From the NCBI RefSeq assembly GCF_047496725.1, contig NC_132981.1, positions 1,012,001 through 1,076,000 on the forward strand: a DNA stretch of 64,000 nucleotides. Reading direction: 5' to 3'. This document shows positions 55,157 to 61,899 of this stretch, piece by piece. The DNA comes from Anoplolepis gracilipes. Taxonomy: Eukaryota; Arthropoda; Insecta; Hymenoptera; Formicidae. How positions within the stretch are numbered: position 1 is the first letter of the stretch; each line of letters begins with the position of its first letter. The position numbers and the translations under genes were made by a program. The notes under the pieces are model-generated. The model worked only from the letters and a program-made list of their open reading frames with translations, ran no database searches and was not told the origin of the DNA.

Positions 55157-55589
55157 GAATGAAAAAATTAATTTTTGTTCTATTTATAGAAACGTAAAAA
55201 ATACATTTTTTAAACCATGATTTTTAAAATGTTTCTGTTGAAACGTTTTTATTGGTGCTTGACGGTTAAAAAATATTGGATACGTTTAGAAAACATTTAT
55301 AAAACGAACATGTGCTACCTGGGACGTTATTAATTGACGTTTATTGCGAGACGAGGAATTTCCCGTAATATATAGCTCCAAAATGTATCGACATGTAAAT
55401 CTTTTTTTTTGGAGTCCCATGGCAACCGGTTCCTCGTGGCTGCGTACGCGTGGTTCCTCCTCGAGTTCAGGACGCGGGAGTTATTTCGGGAGGCGCGACC
55501 GCCGCCGTCTCGACGTACCGGTAGACGCCGTCATTCTTCAGGGATTTGATCACCGCAGGAAAGATAGAAGCCTCTTTGGGAATGTCCAT
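13338..55589 (-). CDS. rols: Rolling pebbles / antisocial, TANC-family scaffold (RING, P-loop NTPase, ankyrin, TPR), 16 coding exons
   Basis: Exons in transcript order: 55589-55519, 52837-52683, 23320-22944, 21228-21108, 21015-20872, 18498-17902, 17825-17491, 17410-17132, 16988-16545, 16396-16190, 15810-15544, 15469-15174, 15104-14653, 14550-14249, 14161-13742, 13634-13338. They sum to 4764 nt (1587 aa plus TAA) and every junction keeps frame. Domains: C3HC4 RING about 95-132; Ser-rich linker 408-442; P-loop GSPGTGKT 542-549; Walker B ILIDA with D698; helical region with FHPSFREWL; at least ten ankyrin repeats about 1010-1415; TPR-like helices from about 1420. In Drosophila this adaptor links the fusion receptor Dumbfounded to the cytoskeleton during myoblast fusion, and vertebrate TANC1/2 are postsynaptic scaffolds. 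RING plus ankyrin plus TPR is the rols combination. Exons 3-16 are secure; exons 1-2 rest on phase fit and codon texture. Confidence 0.92.
13742..14161 (-). CDS. rols: rols coding exon 15 (last ankyrin repeats, TPR start)
   Basis: Residues 1350-1489. Completes an ankyrin repeat (NPKLVQLLLEKGAAVE), has one more (MRPLDRAIGCRNIPVVQCFL), then TPR-like helices (LEDGNVLYRKNRLKEASHRY and LRLNFLLNLSRCKRKMN). The donor is AAC|GTCAGT. Confidence 0.95.
14249..14550 (-). CDS. rols: rols coding exon 14 (ankyrin repeats)
   Basis: Ankyrin units RTALMLAASEGYTNLIELFL, LTALGWACVRGRVTVVQMLL and the start of RTPLDLAAFQ, which is completed in exon 15. Phase 1 in, 0 out. Confidence 0.95.
14653..15104 (-). CDS. 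rols: rols coding exon 13 (ankyrin repeats)
   Basis: Ankyrin units include QCPLVHAARHGRLSVVGYLL, AVVAAASQGHEAVVEYLL, ETALTIAAANGSTATVSALL and LSPLMLAAKEGHWGTAERLL. The acceptor is TTGATAG and the donor is AAG|GTTTGT. Confidence 0.95.
15174..15469 (-). CDS. rols: rols coding exon 12 (ankyrin repeats begin)
   Basis: Starts AIWLTLSTECISSALC. Ankyrin units include LLLLAGASPN, NAPVLCMFAHEGF and CTALSLAAARGHCDVV. It ends after two bases of an Arg codon. Confidence 0.94.
15544..15810 (-). CDS. rols: rols coding exon 11
   Basis: Residues 911-999. Starts MLSGFLVKRLDDTYMFFHPS and includes the family stretch FHPSFREWL. It lies between the NTPase module and the ankyrin repeats. Confidence 0.94.
16190..16396 (-). 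CDS. rols: rols coding exon 10, followed by a GC-AG intron
   Basis: Residues 842-910, beginning VLPVSLAQIFQLHFN. It ends FLQRFK at AAG|GCAAGT, a non-canonical GC donor at 16189-16188 with otherwise perfect consensus. The nearby GT (3 bases on) would shift the frame of exon 11. Confidence 0.92.
16545..16988 (-). CDS. rols: rols coding exon 9 (Walker B)
   Basis: Opens with VILIDAVCEAEYHRPDRGD, a hydrophobic strand ending in Asp 698 that fits Walker B. It continues with FLTRHAPNIPSWLKIVCTVR and ends LVAKSASYK. Residues 694-841. Confidence 0.94.
17132..17410 (-). CDS. rols: rols coding exon 8 (NTPase module)
   Basis: Residues 601-693. Starts VRELASHVVAYHFCQADN and continues with FVHSLA-like helices (LIHSLAAQLCQAP). 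Phase 0 on both sides. Confidence 0.93.
17491..17825 (-). CDS. rols: rols coding exon 7 (P-loop)
   Basis: Encodes LTLKPLFFEVPLLEEDPLF, GRQWLLHELE, and the Walker A motif GSPGTGKTALVLQLVEHS at residues 542-559. This is the start of the STAND-like NTPase module characteristic of TANC proteins. The donor is AAG|GTGAGG. Confidence 0.95.
17902..18498 (-). CDS. rols: rols coding exon 6 (Ser-rich linker)
   Basis: Residues 290-489. Contains SDLYMRLGLLLGSS, a conserved-looking short stretch, then a Ser/Thr/Ala-rich region, a basic patch KPKVKAKGKVKSR (390s) and a Ser/Met run around 415-430. It is probably disordered. The acceptor TTTTGTAG ends at 18499 and the donor starts at 17901. Confidence 0.88.
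19673..19742. repeat. (GA)n microsatellite
   Basis: About 70 bp of uninterrupted GA. Confidence 0.95.
20007..20035. repeat. (AT)n microsatellite
   Basis: TA run grading into TTTA repeats. Confidence 0.9.
20491..20729 (-). CDS. Possible alternative rols exon (cassette or alternative last exon)
   Basis: After an ATGCAG acceptor ending at 20730, the frame set by exon 5 stays open for 79 codons (WMTSSLEGKVKWPG, then GKIKSLWSSSQGTASDG) to TAG at 20491. The first 150 bases are clearly GC-richer than the surrounding intron. I find no good donor of the phase exon 6 needs; the only phase-1 option is a weak TGT|GTATTG near 20560. Used as a last exon it would make a 368-residue protein with the RING but no ankyrin or TPR part. 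It could also be a chance open stretch. Confidence 0.35.
20872..21015 (-). CDS. rols: rols coding exon 5
   Basis: Encodes a basic linker starting CPTPPNQRKRFFLNPKVL. The acceptor TGTGTAG ends at 21016 and the donor GTACGT starts at 20871. Phase 1 in and 1 out, so it joins exon 6 directly or an extra exon at 20729. Confidence 0.82.
21108..21228 (-). CDS. rols: rols coding exon 4
   Basis: The acceptor is TTTTCAGCAG, a tandem NAGNAG site; the first AG adds a Gln before RVGVENLSAVAM and the second omits it. It ends after one base of a Gly codon at the GTACAT donor (21107). The product is a Ser/Gln/Lys-rich linker with no domain. Confidence 0.82.
21229..22943 (-). other. rols intron 3
   Basis: Non-coding. 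It carries a 395-bp TTAA-flanked foldback at 22463-22857 and an AT microsatellite near 21690-21712. The acceptor end is a CAGCAG tandem. Confidence 0.7.
22463..22857. mobile_element. TTAA-flanked foldback MITE, full copy (piggyBac type)
   Basis: TTAA flanks both ends (22459-22462 and 22858-22861). The terminal inverted repeat begins GGGGATACCGAAGTAC. Nearly the whole element is two inverted arms of about 180 bp; both contain GAGCTTAGAAGCCTAGAAAA-type and AGTTGCAATTTATA-type stretches. No coding capacity. Shorter or degraded relatives lie at 26977-27181 and about 39300-39652. Confidence 0.85.
22944..23320 (-). CDS. rols: rols coding exon 3 (RING finger)
   Basis: Encodes the RING: C95-x2-C98-x15-C114-x-H116-x2-C119-x2-C122-x6-C129-x2-C132, with the motif CGHERCYSC. 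RINGs of this type bind two zinc ions and usually serve ubiquitin ligase or protein-binding roles. An acidic, Ser/Thr-rich linker follows. The donor CAT|GTAAGT begins at 22943. The first bases AT complete a GAT codon started by exon 2. Confidence 0.95.
23520..23815. mobile_element. Foldback element with about 100-bp arms
   Basis: The left arm contains ATCTTAACAAATTCTGATAC and TTAGTGTCAAATTTCATATC. The right arm contains their inverses. The unit is about 296 bp, starts 200 bp upstream of the RING exon and has no coding capacity. Confidence 0.7.
24316..24660. promoter_or_regulatory. GC/CpG-richer patch inside rols intron 2
   Basis: Distinctly richer in G+C than its flanks. The minus strand offers an ACG|GTAACC donor-like site near 24464. 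It could be an alternative first exon or promoter for a rols isoform; no protein is recognisable. Confidence 0.3.
25408..25872. mobile_element. Truncated copy of the CACTACGC palindromic element
   Basis: Keeps the central part and the whole right arm (AATGTAATTTTGTAACAAAT, then GTTGCAACTACTTGAAAATT) but lacks most of the left arm. The right tip is degraded to TTTTTTTGCATAATAA. It supplies the empty-site sequence for the insertion at 5576. Confidence 0.75.
26300..26960. promoter_or_regulatory. GC-richer patch inside rols intron 2
   Basis: Notably GC-rich between about 26530 and 26860, with a CT-rich run at 26690-26760. Possible regulatory or first-exon DNA; nothing coding is recognised. Confidence 0.25.
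26977..27181. mobile_element. TTAA-flanked foldback MITE, one-armed deletion derivative
   Basis: Has the same GGGGATACCGAAG ends and TTAA flanks (26973-26976 and 27182-27185) as the 395-bp copy. The left arm is reduced to about 20 bp, leaving 205 bp. Confidence 0.82.
28022..28078. repeat. (AT)n microsatellite
   Basis: Uninterrupted AT run. Confidence 0.95.
28145..28238. repeat. 34-bp tandem repeat, about 2.5 copies
   Basis: The unit containing ATAGTTTATATATATTTTAA recurs at 28161, 28195 and (partly) 28229, an exact 34-bp spacing. Confidence 0.8.
32762..32812. repeat. (AT)n microsatellite
   Basis: TA run of about 50 bp; a short GT run follows at about 32870-32890. Confidence 0.93.
35065..35168. 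repeat. (CT)n microsatellite
   Basis: About 100 bp of CT with single interruptions at 35087 and near 35099. Confidence 0.95.
35500..36340. promoter_or_regulatory. GC/CT-rich patch inside rols intron 2
   Basis: GC-rich with CpG, a GACTGACTGACT run near 36023-36035 and a run of related TGGCCGGC/GGTCGGCCGACTGG motifs at 36073-36125, followed by a pyrimidine-rich stretch. Reading frames on both strands are low-complexity and unconvincing. Candidate internal promoter. Confidence 0.3.
38878..38936. repeat. Compound (GA)n(GT)n microsatellite
   Basis: About 40 bp of GA then about 18 bp of GT. Confidence 0.95.
39300..39652. mobile_element. Degraded copy of the TTAA foldback MITE
   Basis: The right half keeps TTCTAAAAGTTCACAAATAT, AAATTGCAACTTTTGTATTA and the end GGATCCCC|TTAA. 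The left arm is diverged and its end cannot be placed exactly. Confidence 0.6.
39809..39908. repeat. Near-perfect 100-bp hairpin with AT loop
   Basis: TTAACCATTGTATCATTAGA on the left is mirrored on the right through about 37 paired bases (one unpaired position). The loop is an AT run. The outermost bases are TTAA on each side, which may be a target site. Confidence 0.75.
39957..39991. repeat. (AT)n microsatellite
   Basis: TA run of about 35 bp. Confidence 0.92.
42000..42360. promoter_or_regulatory. CpG-rich patch inside rols intron 2
   Basis: The strongest GC/CpG contrast in the intron. No reading frame matches a known family. It could be an internal promoter and first exon (fly rols is known to use alternative 5' exons) or a control element. 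Confidence 0.35.
42318..42905. repeat. Local tandem duplication of about 300 bp, diverged
   Basis: Copy 1 (about 42318-42560) and copy 2 (about 42630-42905) share GTAGTCGCGTGAATG, CTGTAATCTATGAA, AAATAATAAAAT and ATAATAAGATA stretches in the same order. Confidence 0.65.
43230..43660. promoter_or_regulatory. GC-richer patch inside rols intron 2
   Basis: GC- and CpG-richer than its flanks, with ACGCG-type motifs and CACGTGCACG near 43410. No coding signal is recognised. Confidence 0.25.
44758..44800. repeat. (AT)n microsatellite
   Basis: TA run with one GTA interruption. Confidence 0.9.
44879..45732 (+). mobile_element. CCCAG-ended TIR element, full copy (854 bp)
   Basis: Left tip CCCAGATAGCACATGTTCGT; right tip, inverted, CCCAAGTAGCACATATTCGT. 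An internal CCCAGATAGCACAGAAA at 45091 repeats the same tip, so a related element may be nested. No coding capacity. The same family appears inverted at 54568-55323. Confidence 0.75.
46975..47015. repeat. (GA)n microsatellite
   Basis: GA run followed by a short GCGT run. Confidence 0.94.
47095..47594. mobile_element. Foldback element with ACAGGGTGTCC ends (500 bp)
   Basis: Begins ACAGGGTGTCC and ends with the inverse GGACACCCTGT. The arms of about 110 bp both carry TTTGCTCCATTTTGGAGAAAA or its inverse. A second inverted pair (GTCAATTGAGTTG and its inverse) lies in the middle. A relative is at 9223-9440. Confidence 0.8.
48558..48601. repeat. 44-bp hairpin
   Basis: ATACTTATCATAATATAAT is exactly inverted after a 6-base centre. 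Confidence 0.85.
48706..48830. repeat. GT/GC microsatellite with 8-bp periodicity
   Basis: Repeats of TGTGTGCG; purine-pyrimidine alternation is unbroken until TGTTTGCG near 48795. Confidence 0.92.
48882..50120 (+). mobile_element. Decayed mariner element
   Basis: A left end of mariner shape (TTAGGTGATTGCATTAGTTC) begins near 48882. Its inverse is not found to the right, so the 3' end is lost or diverged and the limit given is approximate. The transposase pseudogene inside is listed separately. Confidence 0.65.
49053..50048 (+). pseudogene. mariner transposase pseudogene (DD34D family)
   Basis: Starts at ATG 49053 with an N-terminal helix-turn-helix region of mariner type (FQRFKNGDFNIED, STISRRLHAVGKIHKK). 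The C-terminal part from 49644 is open and shows HDNARPYIA and AYSPDIAPSDFHLF; exactly 34 residues separate the second and third catalytic Asp. The enzyme is dead: stop codons interrupt it near 49189, 49248, 49439, 49515 and 49635, and an A run at 49466 looks like a frameshift site. The first catalytic Asp position reads Asn (TGNEK). Related mariners are common in insects, ants included. Confidence 0.88.
50198..51746. mobile_element. Foldback element with GGGCACTT ends
   Basis: The left end GGGCACTT and right end AAGTGCCC are inverted. The arms at 50246-50316 and 51597-51664 share GAAGCTTAAAGTTTCA-type sequence in inverse orientation. A second family member fragment is inside at 50951-51059. 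No coding capacity. Confidence 0.5.
50951..51059. mobile_element. Partial copy of the CCAAGTAGAACAG MITE
   Basis: Shares GAGAATATGACTACAAAA, GTCATTTTGACGTATTTTGA and CTTTCTGTTCTACTTGAG with the complete copy at 55769-55907. Confidence 0.75.
51865..52598. mobile_element. TIR element, ACAGAGTGTCTTAGTAAA ends (734 bp)
   Basis: The left tip ACAGAGTGTCTTAGTAAA and the inverse of the right tip ACAAGGTGTCTTAGTAAA agree at 16 of 18 positions, and further matches (CAATCTC) follow. The interior has no open reading frame of note. It ends about 85 bp from rols exon 2. Confidence 0.75.
52683..52837 (-). CDS. rols: rols coding exon 2
   Basis: The acceptor TTTCACAG ends at 52838 and a strong GTGAGT donor begins at 52682. 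Encodes about 51 aa including IIQLRWESEMKSRDSIVY and DTDDEETLVNVEVYKN. The phase is 2 in and 1 out, exactly what exons 1 and 3 require. Codon composition is much less AT-biased than the flanks. Reading past the donor soon reaches a stop at 52621. Confidence 0.78.
54399..54451. repeat. (GA)n microsatellite
   Basis: About 52 bp of GA. Confidence 0.95.
54568..55323 (-). mobile_element. CCCAG-ended TIR element, inverted copy
   Basis: The inverse of the 44879-45732 element: it ends AACATGTGCTACCTGGG at 55323 and carries CTGTGCTATCTGGGGATCGT inside. The left tip is missing about 30 bp. An expanded AT run (55097-55151) replaces the short one in the other copy. Confidence 0.78.
55097..55151. repeat. 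(AT)n microsatellite inside a mobile element
   Basis: TA run of about 55 bp. Confidence 0.93.
55519..55589 (-). CDS. rols: rols coding exon 1 (start codon)
   Basis: ATG at 55589-55587 opens MDIPKEASIFPAVIKSL and continues to a CCG|GTACGT donor at 55518. An in-frame TAA lies 45 bases upstream with no other ATG between, supporting this start. The exon leaves two bases (CG), which the first base of exon 2 completes to CGT. The surrounding 55.4-55.65 kb block is GC-richer than its flanks. The residues are not a domain I recognise, so the link to rols rests on frame and order. Confidence 0.72.
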
Positions 55590-55768
55590 CCGTCGTATAT
55601 ACCGTCGGTCGATATTCTCGTTTCGTACGAATTATCGCGGTAAAAAAGAAACGCAATTTTCTTTGAAATAAATTATGCATTTGTGCAGATGAGAAAAAAT
55701 TAGCTTTTATTCTTGGGAGTATTATATATAGAGTGTTCTATTTAAAAAATTAGATTGATCTGTACATT

Positions 55769-55907
55769 CCAAGTAGAACAGAAAGTCACGATAATATCAA
55801 AGTAACGTCAAAATGACGAGAATATGACTACAAAAACTCACTTTTCGATTATTTTTTTGTCATTTTGACGTATTTTGACATTATTGGAATTTTCTGTTCT
55901 ACCTGGG
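55769..55907. mobile_element. CCAAGTAGAACAG MITE (139 bp)
   Basis: Left tip CCAAGTAGAACAGAAAGT and right tip inverted CCCAGGTAGAACAGAAAAT. Most of the 139 bp folds back (CGTCAAAATGACG motifs). It lies about 180 bp upstream of the rols start codon. Confidence 0.8.
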
Positions 55908-55934
55908 ACATGAATTTGAAAAATGACCTTATTT

Positions 55935-56060
55935 AAAGTTCAAAATTATCAACTTTCTTTCTCCCTCAAACGCCTATAAATTTCTTTAAAACATTTTCCT
56001 TGTACGACATCAAAATATTTCGAAAGAAAACACCATGTAACATAACCTATAAAATAACCT
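55935..56060. repeat. Dispersed repeat shared with 2040-2170
   Basis: Shares ATTATCAACTTT, CTCTC/CTCCCTCAAA, CCTATAAATTT, TAAAACATTT and AGAAAACACC in the same order as the TPPP intron 1 sequence. Confidence 0.6.
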
Positions 56061-56139
56061 ATAATTGCAAATATATTTAATATTCAATAATGAATAAAGG
56101 TAAGATTAATCATATAATGTTTGTTAATTATAATGTTAT

Positions 56140-57279
56140 ATAATGTATGCAAATAAGTCTCTGTCTACGTTTCTGTGATACGGCGGCGGATGTAGAGTTT
56201 CATCCCGGTGGCTGTTAAAGCCACGCCTTTATGTTCGCAGGGGGTCTTAGATATACTTGGAACAAAGAGGACGAAAAAGAGAGCGAGATCTTTCGGCAGT
56301 TGTTGCTTGAAAGGTTTTCAAAGAAAGTCTACTAAAGAAAGTTTCTCCAGATCACTGTTTGCGTGAGTAAATATATTCCCGTATACACACATGTGGTAAA
56401 ACAAGAGGACACTATCGGATAAACTGTGTTTTAATGTGATCACTGCGTACATAATTATTTATTTAAATTTACAAATATTTGATTACTCAAGTACCTCGAG
56501 ATATATTATTTTTTTAAAGGAAAAACAATTTTATTTTGATCTCTCTAAAATCTTAAAAATAACGTAGGTTTATTCTTACTTTAAGAAAATTAAACTCGAA
56601 AAACTTGACAGCGAAATTTAACAAAAATAATAATAAAAATGTCATGAATAAATTTTTAAAGATCGAATTTCTCTAACAATTATATCCGACGGAAGAATAA
56701 GAAAAAAATTTCTTCTATTCTTAGACTACGTCTCTATCTCTCTTTCTTTCGCTACAGTAGTTTTTTTTTCTTTCTTTCTCTTTTCTCTCTTTTTAGCCTG
56801 CGAACGATAAGGCTCTATTTCTAAATTTTTTAAATTTTCCGCAATACATGTGTTTATTTTTTTTTTATTTTTTTTTAGATCAAGATGTAATTGTGACGCT
56901 ATTGATTGCAGTCGATGCACATCATGCAAGTTCATTAAAAAGTCAGGGGTTATAAAGGGTTATTAAGTAATTGAGTCACGGAACAAAATAATTTGTATGA
57001 TTACACACCGACGCTAAAAATGAGAAGAATAACGTGGGATAATAGTCAGCAGGATATATGTTGGCATCCGTTTTACTCCAGATCCTGTCAACGGGTTCTC
57101 ACATAATGTATAAAAAAATATATTAAATAACGAGAAAAAGTAAAAAATGGATTCTAAAAAGTACATGTGAATTAAATAATTGATCAAATCAACGTTTAAA
57201 TGGTGAGATTTTTTAACGATTTAAAAGAAATAGAAAATTTTAGGAATAAAAAGAAAAAAGAATAAATATCAAAATAATA
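56140..57279. other. Upstream region of rols, unassigned
   Basis: A short GC-richer piece at 56180-56290 includes a GTGGCTGTTAAAGCCAC hairpin; the rest is AT-rich. It could contain a 5' UTR exon, but no site stands out. Confidence 0.3.
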
Positions 57280-57281
57280 TA

Positions 57282-58431
57282 CACTACGCAAAAAAATTAA
57301 AGGGCCGCTTTCTTCCATATAAAAAAAACCAATTTTCAAGTAGCTACAACTTCTTTAAAAATAATCGGAATAAGATCAATAGAAAAGCATTTTAAAGCTT
57401 AAAGTTTCTAATTTTAAAATCTTTAAATGAATTTCAATTCTTTCTTTCTATTTGTTACAAAATTACATTGTAAGAAAGCGACGTCCGTCAATTGAACAAA
57501 TTTTTTAAAAGTTTGTTCAAGAATACTGAATTTAAAAAAATCCTAGCACAATTTCATTAATTAGGTATTAAAGAGCAAAGTTTTAGCTTTATTTCTTTTT
57601 TTAACGAATGTTTTACGATCTTTTTCGCCGAGATATTCATTATTAAAGCAAAATTGAGCTATTGACTTTGAACGTTTATAACTAGTAAAAAAATTATCGT
57701 ACAATAATCATTAATTTAAGTTTTTAAAATATACAGAAAAAAATTTAACTCTTCGGCCTTTTGTACGAGTAACTGGAATGCTTTTTACTTGTAAATATTG
57801 TAGAGTTAATGGAAATTTTACATGAGGTTTTTCCGTTAACTTGCATGGATTTAAATAAAAAAAGATAAAAGTGCAAATTTTACTTGATTTTTAAGTAACA
57901 CAATTATGCTTTAAAAATAAATAATTATTGAGAAAACAATAAAAGCATTTTAAAGTGCTAACTTTTCTGTTTAAATTGTTTTTTTAATAATTATCGTGCA
58001 ATGTTTTTTTCACTAGTTATAAGCGTTCAAAGACAATAGCTCGATTTTGTTTTAATAGTGAATATCTCGGCGAAAAAAGAATCATGAAACATTCATCAAA
58101 AAAAAAAAAAAAAAAAAAAAAATTAAAGCTAGAACTCTGCTCTTTAACACCCAATTAATGAAATCGTGTTAGGACTTTTTTTTTAATTCGACATTCTTGG
58201 ACAACTTTTGAAAAATTTGTTTCATCAACGGACGTCGCTTTCTTACAATGTAATTTTGTAACAAATAGAAAAAATTAAAATTTATTTAAAGATTCTAAAA
58301 CTAGAAATTTTTAGCTTTGAAATTTTTTTATTGATCTTATTCCGATTATTTTTTAGAAAGTTGCAACTACTTGAAAAAATTGGCCTTTTTTTATATGGAA
58401 GAAAGTGGCTCCTTAATTTTTTTGCGTAGTG
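57282..58431. mobile_element. Palindromic CACTACGC element, intact copy (1150 bp)
   Basis: Begins CACTACGCAAAAAAATTAAA and ends with the inverse TTTTGCGTAGTG, flanked by TA at 57280-57281 and 58432-58433. The two arms are long imperfect inverted repeats over most of the length. No transposase. It serves as the intact reference for the copies at 4635 and 25408. Confidence 0.85.
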
Positions 58432-58433
58432 TA

Positions 58434-60140
58434 TATTGTAATATATAAAGTATATAAAATTATTTACATTTATTTTCGCATAATAAAGTAGTCCGTATAT
58501 TTGATAGGCCTAATTCTCTTTTGAAAAGTGAAACATGTTCATAACCATACGAATAATTATTGCGCAAAATCGAACCCTAGTTTAAAATAATTGACGTATT
58601 TTATGTGAGTTTTGTGTCATCACAAAACTATAGAAAGGTTAACGACCTCACAACGAGCTTGTGATACATCTTAGCTTAGGTATCCTGAGTATCGGACATC
58701 TTTCGGGGAAATTGTACCTTGACGTATGTCTCAAGTTGAATGAACTTGACTTCCCCTAATTGAAGACGCTCCCTTCTGATTCTCTCAGCACGTGCCACCT
58801 TATTGCCGTCGATACAAACGCAGAAAGGGATCTTGCACGAAGATTAAATCCTATTTACCACGTGGTTTATGCTGCCGAGAGATGACGTACCTAAATCGCT
58901 GCCGAGATTATCCCTTAGCTATATTTGGCTTCGAACAAGCAAGCAGTGGCGCCATTGATTTGTATTTTTTCCAACTGTAATCTGATTTCTATTGAAACTC
59001 ATAAGTCTTGGCATAAATAAAAAAAATTGTTTCGCTATCGTGTTACTTTGAAATTAAAACCAATTAATATTTCTTTCGCATCATTTTTAAATTAAAATAA
59101 AAAATTAACGTTTCTGAAATTAAAAAAATCTTTTGTCTATTTATTTTGTAAAAATTCTCTCATCAACAGTTATCCCCCTTCCTCCACTTTTAAATCTTTT
59201 CGGATTGTACAAAAAGTGTGAGACACGATAACAAACACGTGCAGACGCGTCAAGAATTAACGAATGCGTGTTAAAATTGAATATTTTTTTATCAATTTAT
59301 TCTTTTTGCAATCATTTTACAATCGGCTATTATTTAATTTTTTTCTTCGAACAGGTTATATTATTAAAAAATATGGTTTAATTTGTCATACTTCCACATA
59401 CATATAATCAAAAAAGTCAATGTCCGGGCTATATAAAATTTATATAGATTTAGAGGTGTACATACGTAAATAGAAAAAAAAATTTTTTTAAATAAAATAC
59501 TATTTTTGATGAAAAAAAAGTCTTGTTTTTTTTTTTTTTTTTTAATGTGTTTTTCACATCTTTACTATCATTAAAAAGTATTAAAGACTCTTACAATCAG
59601 CTTTCTCTATCCATTTGTAATTCACAGATGTAAACATTTTATAAAGAAAAAATCCTTTTATATTTTATTTTTCTAAAAAAACAAGGTTAATGGATTAATT
59701 AGAATTTTATTGTTAAAATAATATTAAACGCAATATAATTCTAATAATTTTCATTTAGATGCATAATAAAAATTTTTGTTATCTCTGACTGGAAATTATT
59801 TAAATCACGTTGTGTTTGGTAATTTACCACAATAGTTTTATTAATCCATTAAAATTACTTTAAAAAAAGCTAAAAGCATAAGAACTTTAATTTTTTATTA
59901 TATTAATAAAAATGTGTAAAGAAAAATAATATTATATTTAAAAAAATAAAAAAAAATAATATTATATTTAATATTATATTTAAAATAATAAAAAGAAACT
60001 AAATTTATTTTTTTTTAATATTTTTTTTCTAAAAACGTTTTTTTTACATCTCTATTAGGATGATATTATTAAATTAAAATTATATTATTAAAAACATCAT
60101 TAATCATAATTTAATAAACAGGTAACAATTGTAAGGGATT
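58434..60140. other. AT-rich upstream DNA
   Basis: Contains a moderately GC-richer stretch at 58600-58980 without a convincing exon. The rest is A/T homopolymer-rich sequence. Confidence 0.35.
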
Positions 60141-60149
60141 TAAATAGCC

Positions 60150-60440
60150 TTGTATATGTATATAAATTACGTAAAAGCTATATACAATCATCGTGACAAA
60201 AATGGCGAGCTCGTGAAGAATGATCGGAAGGATCGAACAATACTCGTGCGAGGGTACAAGAGCCGAAAAAGCAAAGCGGGAGCACGCGCGCACAGCTTTT
60301 CGGCTGCACACGAGAGGGTAGCTACACGTTCCGTCTTGACGGGTGACTGTTGAATGCTGACAAAAATAGCGGCGCGACGGCGTTATATGCACCTATGGAT
60401 ACAACGAACGTTGGCATCTACCAAACGGAAGGAAGAGTCT
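60150..60440 (-). promoter_or_regulatory. CpG-richer candidate promoter patch upstream of rols
   Basis: GC- and CpG-rich against a very AT-rich background, 4.6 kb upstream of the rols start codon on the transcribed side. No coding signal. Candidate promoter or 5' exon. Confidence 0.3.
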
Positions 60441-61264
60441 AAGTTCCCGGTTAGAGGAAGTCTCTATTTCCGGTCGAAATCCTTCTCTCTACCCCTTTTT
60501 CTTTTTTTCTCTAAGTAAAGTATCTCTAATGGGAAATTTATCTTCTATTCTCGAAATTTTCAAGCGTTAGTATACATAATATATGTTAAATATTTTTTAA
60601 AATAAAATTGAAAAATTGATTGTGAGCTGAAAAATTGAAATAATATATGTTTAATTATTTGTTCACAATGATTTATTATTTACATTAGATTGATCGACTT
60701 GTTCTTTTGTACACATATACATAATTGTACATCTGTTTCTTTAATAGATTTTTTGTTTAGAATGTAATATTCTGTGAACTCTTTTGTGATCATCCGAGTC
60801 ACGCCCTGGCATAAACAATTGCGACTTCAAGAGATCAATCGATTATTCAACAGTGTATCGGCGCAATTAATATATTCTAATAATTATTATACAATTTTTC
60901 GCGTATTTTGCACTTTATTTTATTTATTTCTTTTTTGTGACTGACTCAAAATCAAGATATTTTATTGTATTTGATTTTCGATTCTCTTTTTCGCAACTTT
61001 GTCAAAAATACACATTTTAATTAAAATTAATTAAAACCCTTCACACCTGATATTTCTTTTATTTCTCTAAAATTTTAATAAAGTAAGAAATTGACTAGGA
61101 AGAATTGCTTTTATTTGAACATTTCAAATATGTATGTGTGTGCTTTTCCATAAGGATCAATATATATATATATATATTTAACTAAAATAAATTTAAAATA
61201 AATTAAATCAGTTCATAATTAAAATAAATTTATAAACGAAAAATACAAATTTTGGGATTTTTGA

Positions 61265-61870
61265 CGAAATACACAATTAACTACTAGAAATTGTCGCGCC
61301 GAGTGTGTCTCACCGGTGTATCTCAGCCTGGAAATAGCAGTGACGTCGGACCGTCGACTTCTCCCAAGATTCTCGCCTTCTGCGCGTGCACGATGACACT
61401 TTCCTTCCTTTCTTTTCCTTAGATTTCTTTGTCGCGAGTGGCACCGCTCAAACAGGACCAAAAATCTTGTTGCCTCGCGAATATAGTACGAACAAAGAAG
61501 AAAATTAAAACGCGCGGAAACTTGGAGGAGAAACTTTCTTGATTGCTCGCGAATACGAGGTTTCAAGAGTTTTTTTAATTAATAATATAGAAATAAATAA
61601 ATAAATAAATAAAAAATGTCGTCTAGAAAAAAATAAATAAACCATCCGGTCGGATACGCGATCGAGCTACGCGAACAGCTTCCCTTGTTCCTTCCTAGAC
61701 TTCCGACCGAATCAGCGCGCTCCGACCGACTGCCTCGACTCGCCCCGAGATACGAGAAAAAGCTCGTTCGGCGCAAGCTTCCCTCCGTCGTACTTTACCC
61801 CGCCAGACGTTAACTGTCTGCCACTTTACTTTAGAACTGACTGCAATCATACCGCTTTCCTTCTAATGCA
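61265..61870 (-). promoter_or_regulatory. CpG-rich candidate promoter / 5' exon of rols
   Basis: A 600-bp CpG-rich block in which the minus strand offers a donor-like ACCG|GTGAGA at about 61312. It is the largest GC-rich block upstream of rols exon 1 and therefore a candidate distal promoter with a spliced leader. It could instead belong to a gene outside the window. Confidence 0.35.
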
Positions 61871-61899
61871 CTGGATGCTGGAAAACATTATCTAAATGA

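Larger units (their letters stand above)
52838..55518 (-). other. rols intron 1
   Basis: Runs from the GTACGT donor at 55518 to the TTTCACAG acceptor ending at 52838. It contains a GA microsatellite, an inverted CCCAG-ended element and ACACCCT-type repeat tips near 53665 and 53980. No coding signal. Confidence 0.6.

Noticed and set aside
58792..58980. 62-codon plus-strand frame in a GC-richer stretch
   Set aside because: Cys/Arg-rich but no recognisable motif, splice context or start-site support. Left as unassigned upstream DNA.
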